In this document: positions 1-6,266 of the stretch, piece by piece
Numbering within the stretch: the stretch's first letter is position 1
Layout of the letters: every line of letters begins with the position of its first letter
From: Luteimonas abyssi
Lineage (GTDB): Bacteria; Pseudomonadota; Gammaproteobacteria; Xanthomonadales; Xanthomonadaceae
DNA: 64,000 bases
Direction of reading: 5' to 3'
NCBI RefSeq assembly: GCF_001482195.1
Contig: NZ_KQ759763.1
Location: forward strand, 2,982,868-3,046,867
Notes under the pieces: generated by a model
What the model was told of the DNA's origin: nothing
Databases searched by the model: none
What the model saw: only the letters and a program-made list of their open reading frames with translations
Program-made: the position numbers and the translations under genes

Positions 1-84
1 ATGCAGCTTGCGCAACCGGAACTGGCCGTCCTCCGGCAGGAAATAGCCCAACTCGCCGCAATTCTTCGTATCGGACTTCGACAT
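1..84 (-). CDS. N-terminus of an unknown small protein, cut by the window edge
   Basis: Only the first 28 codons are in the window. The ATG at 84-82 follows a GGGAGA Shine-Dalgarno, and the frame is open to base 1. The peptide begins MSKSDTKNCGELGYFLPEDG and continues basic. I do not recognise the family. What marks it out is the roughly 230-nt untranslated region in front of it, with a 9-bp hairpin directly before the SD and a complementary RNA encoded upstream. In phages P1 and P4 that arrangement controls accessory or antirepressor-type genes, so a phage-derived regulated gene is possible. That is inference only. Confidence 0.6.
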   Translation of the reverse strand, partial: MSKSDTKNCGELGYFLPEDGQFRLRKLH

Positions 85-250
85 CGTCGTCTCCCTCATT
101 CCATGAAGTGCCCGTCCACGGGTGTGGACGGGAAGTCGGGAGGTTAGAAACCGCAGACAGACGGCGGGCGTATTTCCCCGAAGGGTTTTGTATTAGCCGC
201 CCTCCCGACGCAGGCATCGCGTCGGCTCATGCCTGCAAGCGTGCAGGCAC
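85..250 (-). promoter_or_regulatory. Structured 5' leader of the edge gene
   Basis: Read on the minus strand, the leader contains GTCGGGAGG pairing with CCTCCCGAC. Inside that, GGGCGG pairs with CCCGCC around a CCC-TTC-GGGG hairpin. Next to the start codon is a perfect 9-bp hairpin, CCCGTCCAC (111-119) with GTGGACGGG (124-132). The segment 164-139 is complementary to the small RNA encoded at 313-251. The layout suggests [11 protein letters not shown] or readthrough control of the 28-codon partial gene. Confidence 0.55.
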
Positions 251-313
251 AAAAAACCCACCGGTTTGACGGAGGTGGGGACCGCTGTCTGAGGAGTTTC
301 TACGCTCCTTGGG
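251..313 (-). ncRNA. Candidate C4/cI-like antisense RNA upstream of the edge gene
   Basis: On the minus strand a TTGACG hexamer (347-342) lies 17 bp from a weak GCAGAC -10. About 60 nt later an intrinsic terminator occurs: CCCACC (279-274) pairs with GGTGGG (262-257), followed by six T (256-251). The intervening RNA (308-282) carries GGAG-cgTAGAAA-CTCC and CAGACAGCGG. These are the near-complement of leader bases 164-139 (CTGTCTG, TTTCTA and CTCC shared in order). A short terminated RNA complementary to the downstream leader of the same transcript is the known design of phage P1 c4 and P4 cI immunity RNAs. Assignment to either family needs a covariance-model search. Confidence 0.5.
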
Positions 314-537
314 ATCGAGTCTGCTACGGAGTGCGCGGGAGCGTCAAGCGTGGAAATGGCGCATTTCGGACGACGACGCGTAGGACTTTTCTGAGATGTG
401 GGTCAGACAGAAGACGTCGCTTTTTGAATCACCCTCGAACGTACGGGCCGACGCAACGAGAGCCGCATGCTGTGCGCTGCCTCCGCACCAACACCGTTCA
501 ACATCGCCCGGTAATTCCACGCACTCTCACTGCGCTC

Positions 538-1239
538 TCAGATCGAAGACGCTTCAGGCGCTTCATCGCCGCACGCCAGCGCGTCCGTCAGCACCACGGC
601 GTACAACTCATGCGTCAGCCGCATGCGCACCGCCATGACGCCGATCCACCAAGTGATGACGAGGAACGGCGCGAGCACGCCCTGCCAGAGCGGCACATCG
701 GCGAGCGACTCGACACCGAGGCCATCCACCTCGCGCAACAGAAAGAACACGGCGACCAGCACCGGCAGGATGCCCACGCGCTCGATACCGCCCATCAGCA
801 ACACCAGCTTCGAGCCGAGGCGGTCGTGGGCCAGCCGCGCGAAGTTGCGGTGTTCTTCCAGCTCGGCGCGCGGAAACGTCTGCAACCACGACCGCAGCGC
901 ACGGAACTGCGCCAGGTCGTGATCGCTCTGCTCCACGAGTTTGATGCGCCAGTGCCAGAACTCGCGGGCCATGACGACCAACGCCCGAAGGATCCCGGGC
1001 GCGTACAGCACGCCCGCACTCCACACGCCCACCTGCGCCAGCCGCACCATCCACCATTGCGGCGTCAGGAACTGCACCAGTAGGAAGGGCAACAACCCGA
1101 CGACGATCGCGACGGAGCCGAAGATGTTGAGCCAGTAGAGCGGGCGAGGCGTATTGAGTATCGCGGCGGGGCCGTCCGGCATGCTTTTGATGCGTGCTTC
1201 CAGCGTAGCGAAGCTCAGAGCAGATGACCGGTCATCCAT
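538..1239 (-). CDS. Conserved hypothetical integral membrane protein
   Basis: A 233-residue protein with about four hydrophobic segments: roughly residues 35-58 (LNIFGSVAIVVGLLPFLLVQFL), 66-92, 146-168 (LVLLMGGIERVGILPVLVAVFF) and 184-206 (GVLAPFLVITWWIGVMAVRM). Between segments 2 and 3 is a charged loop rich in Arg, Glu and His. I do not recognise a named family. Codon use is GC-rich like the core genome, unlike the cassette genes immediately to its right. It is separated from them by about 75 bp that include one arm of a 17-bp inverted repeat. It probably belongs to the host chromosome rather than the cassette array. Confidence 0.75.
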   Translation of the reverse strand: MDDRSSALSFATLEARIKSMPDGPAAILNTPRPLYWLNIFGSVAIVVGLLPFLLVQFLTPQWWMVRLAQVGVWSAGVLYAPGILRALVVMAREFWHWRIKLVEQSDHDLAQFRALRSWLQTFPRAELEEHRNFARLAHDRLGSKLVLLMGGIERVGILPVLVAVFFLLREVDGLGVESLADVPLWQGVLAPFLVITWWIGVMAVRMRLTHELYAVVLTDALACGDEAPEASSI

Positions 1240-1271
1240 GCGAAAAAGAACCTCGCTGTTGCGGTCGGGCT

Positions 1272-1288
1272 AAGTGAACCTGACCCCG
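1272..1288. repeat. Left arm of a 17-bp perfect inverted repeat bracketing the cassette array
   Basis: AAGTGAACCTGACCCCG here is the exact reverse complement of bases 4851-4867. The two arms lie 3.6 kb apart, just outside the four cassette genes. Confidence 0.7.
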
Positions 1289-1315
1289 TGTACCGTGGAC
1301 GCCGTTGGCGCGGGC

Positions 1316-1753
1316 CTAGGACAACGAGCGGATGATGGCATTAACCCGATTTCTTGCAAAGTACTCAAACTCCTTCTCCTCCACAAAACCCTTTCCGTGA
1401 GTGTTGCACCTCGGCACTTCGCCAAATATATCCCTGAAGCTAAGTAAAAGAGCACGCTCAAGTTTTATCCACATCTTTACTCGTTGTCGCGCTTTGCAGG
1501 TGATTACGCGAGCTTCAAACTCAGTGACGCCGTGAAGATTTAGAATTGATGATTCACGCGTGGCGACGCTCGATGCTATTCGAGAACCACCCTTTTTTGT
1601 TGTACCGATATAAGCAATTCGGGATTTGCCTGACGGATAATGAAGTGGTTTTGATGCAACAAGAAGGTAAACAATCTTTTCGTTATCAAGGATGACCCGG
1701 CGAGCCGTCAGCGCCGGATTGGCCTTTAAGGAAATGCTGGATCTCCGAATCAT
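1316..1753 (-). CDS. GIY-YIG-like small protein in an integron cassette
   Basis: 145 residues from the ATG at 1753, preceded by GAGGG; a GTG at 1759 is in frame but too close to that SD. Near the N-terminus the pattern VYLLV followed about 18 residues later by AYIGTTKKGGSR resembles the two-strand core of GIY-YIG nucleases, with Arg58 in the helix. Further on, LERALLLSF (Glu99) and FGEVPRCNTHG (Asn117) match the metal-binding Glu and the Asn typical of the superfamily. No further DNA-binding domain is present. It is the last gene of the cassette array and is followed by no recognisable attC site, its TAG stop lying about 28 bp from the inverted-repeat arm. GIY-YIG membership is a motif-level inference. 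Confidence 0.6.
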   Translation of the reverse strand: MIRRSSISLKANPALTARRVILDNEKIVYLLVASKPLHYPSGKSRIAYIGTTKKGGSRIASSVATRESSILNLHGVTEFEARVITCKARQRVKMWIKLERALLLSFRDIFGEVPRCNTHGKGFVEEKEFEYFARNRVNAIIRSLS

Positions 1754-1763
1754 TTTCACCCTC

Positions 1764-1822
1764 GCCTACGCCTGAGCTAAGACGCGCCTCGAAGCGGCGT
1801 CGGCTTGAATTAATTGTTAGCT
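1764..1822 (-). repeat. attC-like recombination site (59-base element), defective core
   Basis: In cassette orientation it starts with inverse core AGCTAAC, which includes the TAA stop of the Shedu-like gene. It continues AATTAATTCAAGCCGACGCC, a CGCTTCGAGGCG centre, then GTCTTAGCTCAGGC. The crossover core reads GTAGGC where GTTAGGC is expected, so one T of the essential GTT is missing. Confidence 0.75.
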
Positions 1823-3013
1823 TTCACTGACGCCCACAATATGGCGAGCACGCTCATAGAGCTCATCAAAAGTGATGACCTCAGGCTGGTGTAGGTTTCG
1901 ACGATAAATCTCAAACGACCTTAGCTGAGTATCATTTACCCCATTTTTTCCGGAAAATTGCCCGAGCGTGCCGACAACAACGAAGGATCTTGGGGAGAAG
2001 TTGAAAGCTTCTTCTGCTGTGGGAAAGCCTTGCTTATCCGTAAGTTGAAGTTTCCCGAAAATGGTCTCTCCCGCATACGATACGGTGCCTTGCACCTGAG
2101 CCACTGCGCCAGATAGATGCTCTGACGGAGCCCAACAGCCGGCCCGATACGCTGTGGAGGTAAGCAGGGGTGTCTTGTGGGTCTTGATCTCCACAAAGCA
2201 CAGAGTCGAGGCTAGCGCTCTAGTCTTTAGAAGCGCATCGACACGCTTCCCAGACTGATCCAATTGGTAGCCGCGGACCACTTGTTCAAGCTTTCTGTCC
2301 TCGAGCCCCGAAGAGTAGATATAACTCAGCCCGTAACCGAATATCCACGAATTTGCTTCGAAGAACTGTTGCCACAACGCTTCATCCTTACACTGCTTCC
2401 TCTTTTTTAGATCATTAAAGTAGCTTTCGCTCTCTAGAAGTTTTCCAAAGACCTCAAGTTGCCTCTTGCGGTAGCCGAGCGCTACTACATCGCTCTTAGT
2501 CACGGAGTGCCGCAGAACCTCCGCGACGAGTTCTTCATTATCCTCCAACAATTCTTTTGCCTGCTGTGACGTGAGTGCAATCTTGCGCAACTCAGCATCT
2601 GAAATGTTGACTGAGCTACCGCCTTCCAGGCTCACGGACTGAATATTGGCGAGAAACTCGCAGAAGCGACCGATCTCTTCGCCCACAAATGAAAATCCGG
2701 TGCCGTAAGGCATGCCGGTATCTGCAGAAAACTTCTGGATGGTGAGAACGAAAACACCCTTAGTGTCTTCGATAAACTTTGCCTTGATGTAGGTAGCCGC
2801 ATTTGGCTTCTGTCGCACTACAACTTCATCGCGCTCTTTGACGTACTCATATCCATCGGCAGAGGGTAGGACTTTCGACGCTATACGGACTCGACGGGTC
2901 TTGTCCCCGAAGGCCGGAAGCGCTGGACTTATGTACGTTTTACCGGGCTTAGGATTGTGGTAGTTGTCCATGATCACCGGAAGATTGGGCATGAAAGCTA
3001 ACGATTGAATCAA
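1817..3013 (-). CDS. sduA: Shedu-type anti-phage nuclease (SduA, DUF4263) in an integron cassette
   Basis: 398 residues from a TTG at 3013; the ATG at 2992 (391 residues) is the alternative. The C-terminal half carries the DUF4263 PD-(D/E)xK layout: EALWQQFFEANSWIFGYG, then KRVDALL (Asp259), then FVEIKTH (Glu275, Lys277), then the SGAVAQVQGTVSYA helix with the conserved Gln pair. Residues 1-200 form the variable N-terminal region usual for Shedu proteins. Single-gene Shedu systems restrict phage by nuclease activity. The TAA stop lies inside the attC core, the hallmark of a cassette gene. Base composition is clearly AT-richer than the flanks. A 10-codon ORF in front overlaps the TTG start (see separate entry). 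Fold assignment is from motifs; activity is inferred. Confidence 0.78.
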   Translation of the reverse strand: MIQSLAFMPNLPVIMDNYHNPKPGKTYISPALPAFGDKTRRVRIASKVLPSADGYEYVKERDEVVVRQKPNAATYIKAKFIEDTKGVFVLTIQKFSADTGMPYGTGFSFVGEEIGRFCEFLANIQSVSLEGGSSVNISDAELRKIALTSQQAKELLEDNEELVAEVLRHSVTKSDVVALGYRKRQLEVFGKLLESESYFNDLKKRKQCKDEALWQQFFEANSWIFGYGLSYIYSSGLEDRKLEQVVRGYQLDQSGKRVDALLKTRALASTLCFVEIKTHKTPLLTSTAYRAGCWAPSEHLSGAVAQVQGTVSYAGETIFGKLQLTDKQGFPTAEEAFNFSPRSFVVVGTLGQFSGKNGVNDTQLRSFEIYRRNLHQPEVITFDELYERARHIVGVSES

Positions 3014-3042
3014 GCCGTGGGTCTGCTTAAGGAGATGTCCAT
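3010..3042 (-). CDS. 10-residue leader ORF overlapping the Shedu start
   Basis: ATG at 3042-3040 follows AGGGGA at good spacing and encodes MDISLSRPTA. Its TGA (3012-3010) overlaps the TTG at 3013-3011 as TTGA. Short ORFs ahead of integron cassette genes can load ribosomes onto genes that lack their own SD, and the TTG start here has none. It may be chance, but the overlap is exact. Confidence 0.35.
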   Translation of the reverse strand: MDISLSRPTA

Positions 3043-3057
3043 GAAGTCCCCTGTGAC

Positions 3058-3116
3058 TTCTAACGCCTGATTAAGCCGCGCCGCGAAGCGATGTCAGCTT
3101 GAATTAATTATTAGGC
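3058..3116 (-). repeat. attC-like recombination site (59-base element)
   Basis: In cassette orientation: GCCTAAT, AATTAATTCAAGCTGAC, centre ATCGCTTCGCGGCGCGGC, TTAATCAGGC, then core GTTAGAA. This is the best-preserved crossover core of the three (GTTRRR kept, final base A). The TAA stop of the HEPN-like gene is within the first core. Confidence 0.8.
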
Positions 3117-3677
3117 CTCAATTGCGGCCACATGGTCGATCACTCTTAGCGCCCCTTGCAGCAACTCATCCTCGCGCTCAAGCACTCGAACCCAGGCCGC
3201 ATCGTCGGCTTCTGCAGCCGCATGAAGATGCACGAAGTTCCTGACGGCATGCATAGCCTTCACTTGAGGCCATACATCTGCAACTTCGGGCTGTGGGGCT
3301 CCAGCTATCTCCCATGCCCGAATGACGTTGCCAAAGGTACGGCGCCGCAGGTCTTGATTGAGCGTGTAACCCCGCGTCTCAGCAATTGCTCGCAGTGCCG
3401 CCTCTGTGATCGAGGCGGCAACGAGTACAGCAGCTTTCACTGCTCCTGCTCTGACTGAGAGTCCAAGCTCACGTCTATATGGCGGGTCTGCGAGTTGGCC
3501 GGCGCGAGTGTGCCGAAGGTTTTTCAGCATGTATAAATGGAACTGCAGGTACTGCTCCTCGGCAGCAATCGCGTACTGCACCTCCGGATTGCCTAAGCGC
3601 TGCCATTTAAAAATAGCAACCGTGGTCAGTGGCTGGATCTCGAAAGTAGGGTCTTGAAAGAAGAAGTCGGCAGCCAT
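3111..3677 (-). CDS. HEPN-like protein in an integron cassette
   Basis: 188 residues from the ATG at 3677. An in-frame start at 3716 would place its first 13 codons inside the attC site, so the inner ATG is preferred, although no good SD is visible. The protein looks all-helical. Near the C-terminus VRNFVHLH gives an R-x5-H arrangement (Arg146, His152; also His150), the catalytic signature of HEPN ribonucleases, preceded by a long helix SITEAALRAIAETRG. HEPN proteins are common in toxin-antitoxin and abortive-infection systems. No partner nucleotidyltransferase (MNT) or antitoxin gene accompanies it. It sits between attC sites beside a Shedu gene, which supports a defence role. The family call is tentative. 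Confidence 0.55.
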   Translation of the reverse strand: MAADFFFQDPTFEIQPLTTVAIFKWQRLGNPEVQYAIAAEEQYLQFHLYMLKNLRHTRAGQLADPPYRRELGLSVRAGAVKAAVLVAASITEAALRAIAETRGYTLNQDLRRRTFGNVIRAWEIAGAPQPEVADVWPQVKAMHAVRNFVHLHAAAEADDAAWVRVLEREDELLQGALRVIDHVAAIEA

Positions 3678-3688
3678 GTTCTTTTGAG

Positions 3689-3748
3689 GCCCAGCACCTG
3701 AGTTAAACCACGCCACGAAGTGGCGTCGGCTTGAGTGAATAGTTAAAG
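3689..3748 (-). repeat. attC-like recombination site (59-base element), defective core
   Basis: In cassette orientation: CTTTAAC, TATTCACTCAAGCCGACGCC, centre ACTTCGTGGCG, TGGTTTAACTCAGG, then TGCTGGGC. The crossover core reads GCTGGGC where GTTGGGC is expected. The TAA stop of the upstream 293-residue gene lies within the first core. Confidence 0.75.
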
Positions 3749-4624
3749 AGACGCCTGCCGCATCCTTGGAATGTGATCGATGATCTCGATGACCTCGTAG
3801 CTATGGTTCTTGTAAATACCGGAATCTTTGTCTTGCCGTTGAACAATGCGCACTGCCGCCTTCAGGACGTCTCCAGGAGCAATCGTGACTTCGTGTGCGA
3901 AGAATTTATCGTAGAACCGATCATCAAGAACGGGGGCAGAAATTTTCACACCTCGCCAGTAAAACTCCCACTTTCGCCTTCCGCGCGCGAGGATCGCGCG
4001 CGAAATCTCAAGATTGGCGTACTCGACTACCACCCTGTCGCCTTCGTCGTCGAGAATTCGCGTGTCGAAGCGACAAAACATTTCGCGAGGCACCTTCGGC
4101 CCCGGCTGCCTACGGTCTGGAGGATCAATCCGCAGCCCTGTCACCGTTGAGTCTGATTCGGCTCCTCGGAAAACTTGTCCAATCGCGTTTTCGAAGCGCT
4201 TAGATTTCTCTACCTGTTGCTGTGCCTCGTAGACATTACGGGGGACAATCACTTTTGTATCGCCATACTCGACGATGACTGAGCTGTCAGTTACGACTAT
4301 TGTCGGATCTGAGGGCGCCACCATTTTTGTGACTATGTAGCCCGCGATAACGCCGTAGATTATCGCTTTCGACGCTTCATGCGAAAACACACTGTGTGTC
4401 TTCTCGAAAATTGTTTTTACGACTGCTTCGAAGCTTCCTTCCTCAAGCGCCAAGACAACAACTTCTACAGCGTAGCCGGGATTGACTATCGAACTTGCTT
4501 CGCGAACCGCTTCCGCGAGCCCAGCAAGCGAAGTCGCCAAAGCGAAAGCATTGATTTGGTGCCTGTTCGTCTCGAAGTGAAGGACGAACCGGTCAGCTTC
4601 GCTCTGAATTTCGATGATAGCCAT
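3743..4624 (-). CDS. Unknown cassette protein with one membrane segment
   Basis: 293 residues; ATG at 4624 preceded by AGGGA. Residues 1-80 look like an alpha/beta domain (FVLHFETNRHQINAFALATSL, VEVVVLALEEGSFEAVVKTIF). A single hydrophobic segment follows around 87-104 (KAIIYGVIAGYIVTKMVA), then a short beta segment (TIVVTDSSVIVEYGDTKVIV), a helix, and a C-terminal beta-rich domain (FCRFDTRILDDEGDRVVVEYANL; WRGVKISAPVLDDRF). I do not recognise a named family. By cassette orientation it is the first gene of the array. Base composition is AT-richer than core genes. It could be a sensor or effector working at the inner membrane, but nothing in the sequence proves that. Confidence 0.7.
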   Translation of the reverse strand: MAIIEIQSEADRFVLHFETNRHQINAFALATSLAGLAEAVREASSIVNPGYAVEVVVLALEEGSFEAVVKTIFEKTHSVFSHEASKAIIYGVIAGYIVTKMVAPSDPTIVVTDSSVIVEYGDTKVIVPRNVYEAQQQVEKSKRFENAIGQVFRGAESDSTVTGLRIDPPDRRQPGPKVPREMFCRFDTRILDDEGDRVVVEYANLEISRAILARGRRKWEFYWRGVKISAPVLDDRFYDKFFAHEVTIAPGDVLKAAVRIVQRQDKDSGIYKNHSYEVIEIIDHIPRMRQASL

Positions 4625-5026
4625 AGTCCCTAGTCCCGCTAATTACTATTAGCCCCTGTTGCGCCGGAGTATGCGCCGCCACTCTTCGCTTCGCTATCAG
4701 AGAAATCCTACAGAGATCAGCCTGTTGCGCAGGCATGCCCAGCTGCCCCGGTGCCTAGCGCTCGTGTGTTATCAGGCGAATGGCCGGGCCGGCGTTATTC
4801 GACACTTTCGGAGTGGTAACGCCGCTCAGGCGAGGGTCGCCGGGGAGAACCGGGGTCAGGTTCACTTCCAAGCCACTGCCCCGTTGCTGGTTCCACGTTG
4901 TTACGCACTACCTCACCCGCACTGGCTGTACCCACAGTGCAAAAGAGGACGTCCGGGCGCTCGATGCGACCGTGATGGGGCTCTCTTGGGGTGACGGTGC
5001 GGTGGATCGAACGGCCCTCACCCCAA
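4625..5026. other. Non-coding stretch between the cassettes and the histone-like gene
   Basis: No convincing gene. It holds a small palindrome GCTAAT-tact-ATTAGC (4638-4653), two copies of CCTGTTGCGC (about 4656 and 4723), and the right arm of the 17-bp inverted repeat. An integron attI site and integrase would be expected at this end of the array, but no intI gene is present. Confidence 0.5.
4851..4867. repeat. Right arm of the 17-bp perfect inverted repeat
   Basis: CGGGGTCAGGTTCACTT, the exact reverse complement of 1272-1288. Confidence 0.7.
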
Positions 5027-5052
5027 CCCCTCTCCCGCAGGCGGGAGAGGGG
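5027..5052 (-). terminator. Strong hairpin downstream of the histone-like gene
   Basis: CCCCTCTCCCGC pairs with GCGGGAGAGGGG (12 bp) 17 bp beyond the stop codon of the histone-like gene. There is no clear T-run, so it may act as an mRNA-stabilising or REP-type element as well as a terminator. Confidence 0.55.
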
Positions 5053-5068
5053 CTCGACGGCTGACGCG

Positions 5069-5689
5069 TCAGCGGGTCGCCTTGCGGGCGGCCTTCTTCG
5101 CGGTCTTCTTCGCCGGGGCCTTGCGAGCCGGCGCCTTCTTGGCGGCGGCCTTCTTTGCCGGAGCCTTCTTCGCCGGTGCCTTGCGGGCGACGGCCTTCTT
5201 CACTGCGGTCTTCTTGGCGGTCGCCTTCTTGGCGATCTTCTTGGTCGCCTTCTTCACCGCGCCCTTCTTGGCGGCGGCCTTCTTGGCGACCTTCTTGGTG
5301 GTGCGGGTGGCGGACTTCTTCACCGCCGCCTTCTTGGCGGTGGCCTTCTTCGCGACCTTCTTGGCGGTCTTCTTCGCCGCGCCCTTCTTGGCGGCCGCCT
5401 TCTTGGTGGCCTTCTTCGTCGCGGTCTTGGTGGCGGCCTTCTTGCCGGCGCCCTTGCGCTTGAGCGCCGCGGCTTCGGAGGTGGCGCTGGCCTTGGCGGC
5501 CGCCAGCTTCTTCTTGGCCTTGGTCACGCGCTTGCTCACCGTCTTGCTCGCCTTCTTGGCGGCCTTGCGCACGCGCGTGACCGCCTCTTTGGCGGTGGCG
5601 ACCACGCTGCTGCCGACTTCCTGCGCCTTCTCGGCGATGGAATCGGCGGCATCGGCGATCGTCGCCGTCACTCCGTTACCGTTGCTCAT
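5069..5689 (-). CDS. Histone H1-like, lysine/alanine-rich DNA-binding protein
   Basis: 206 residues from the ATG at 5689 (MSNGNGVTATIADAADSIAE), with GAGGAAA upstream; longer in-frame extensions are GC-rich non-coding DNA. Residues 1-45 form a mildly acidic amphipathic segment. From about residue 46 the chain is almost wholly Lys, Ala, Pro and Arg, with repeated AKKA, KKAPAKK and TAKK units, as in H1 C-terminal tails. Proteins of this type bind DNA electrostatically and compact the nucleoid. Repeat number varies readily by slippage, since the coding DNA is itself an imperfect tandem repeat of TTCTTGGCGG-type units. A 7-bp hairpin (5714-5730) lies in its leader. Confidence 0.85.
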   Translation of the reverse strand: MSNGNGVTATIADAADSIAEKAQEVGSSVVATAKEAVTRVRKAAKKASKTVSKRVTKAKKKLAAAKASATSEAAALKRKGAGKKAATKTATKKATKKAAAKKGAAKKTAKKVAKKATAKKAAVKKSATRTTKKVAKKAAAKKGAVKKATKKIAKKATAKKTAVKKAVARKAPAKKAPAKKAAAKKAPARKAPAKKTAKKAARKATR

Positions 5690-6266
5690 CGGGGTTTTCC
5701 TCGTCTTGGAATTACGGGCACCGTGCCCGTGAAGCGGAATGTACGAAGTTTTCGCGCGGCGCGGAACAAAAAAATAACGCGGCGATTCGGCGCGCGGCGG
5801 CGCCGAGCGCCCTTCGGGTATGCGACGGATCGGCGGCGACCGCGCGTCCACGCACCTGTTCGATCGTCGCTGCGGCCATGCATGCCGGCGCATGGGTGCG
5901 GTCGTTCGCTCTTTAGCGACGCGAATCCGGCTGCCGCCGCGATGACGAAAACACCTTGTTTGCAGGTGTCGGCACTCGCATGGCCGGCGATCGCACGCGC
6001 GATGCACCCCCGACGGAGATCCCGTCGCCATCGTCGGTGGGGAGACGCCCGCAAGCGTCCGCACGCGGGCGGCCGCTGCGGAAACCGGCGCGGGCGGGCA
6101 TCATGAACAGGCGCCGACCGCAGGCCCTCGCACATGACCGCAGGCCATGGAGACCGCATGCGCGGCGCGCTAGCTTCGATCCGTGCGCACCCGCGCCGCC
6201 TCGTCCCGCGCAGCCACACGCCTTTCACGTTGCTGCCACCCACACCAACGAAACAATCGACGTCCC
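5690..6266. other. 577-bp intergenic region between divergent histone-like and HtrA genes
   Basis: No supported gene; open frames here are GC-driven shadows. It should hold promoters for both flanking genes. Visible are the hairpin ACGGGCA-ccg-TGCCCGT (5714-5730) in the histone-gene leader, and a local AT-rich patch GTTATTTTTTTGTTCC (minus strand, about 5764-5779), a possible UP or -35 region. Confidence 0.5.

Noticed and set aside
4655..4732. Repeated CCTGTTGCGC and a short palindrome as a possible attI or fourth attC
   Set aside because: The GTTRRRY core and arm pattern are not met, and no integrase lies nearby.
5082..5732. Long plus-strand open frame over the histone-like gene (Ala/Phe-rich, looks like many membrane segments)
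   Set aside because: It is the antisense shadow of the Lys/Ala-rich repeats; the minus-strand protein is a known type with a sensible start.
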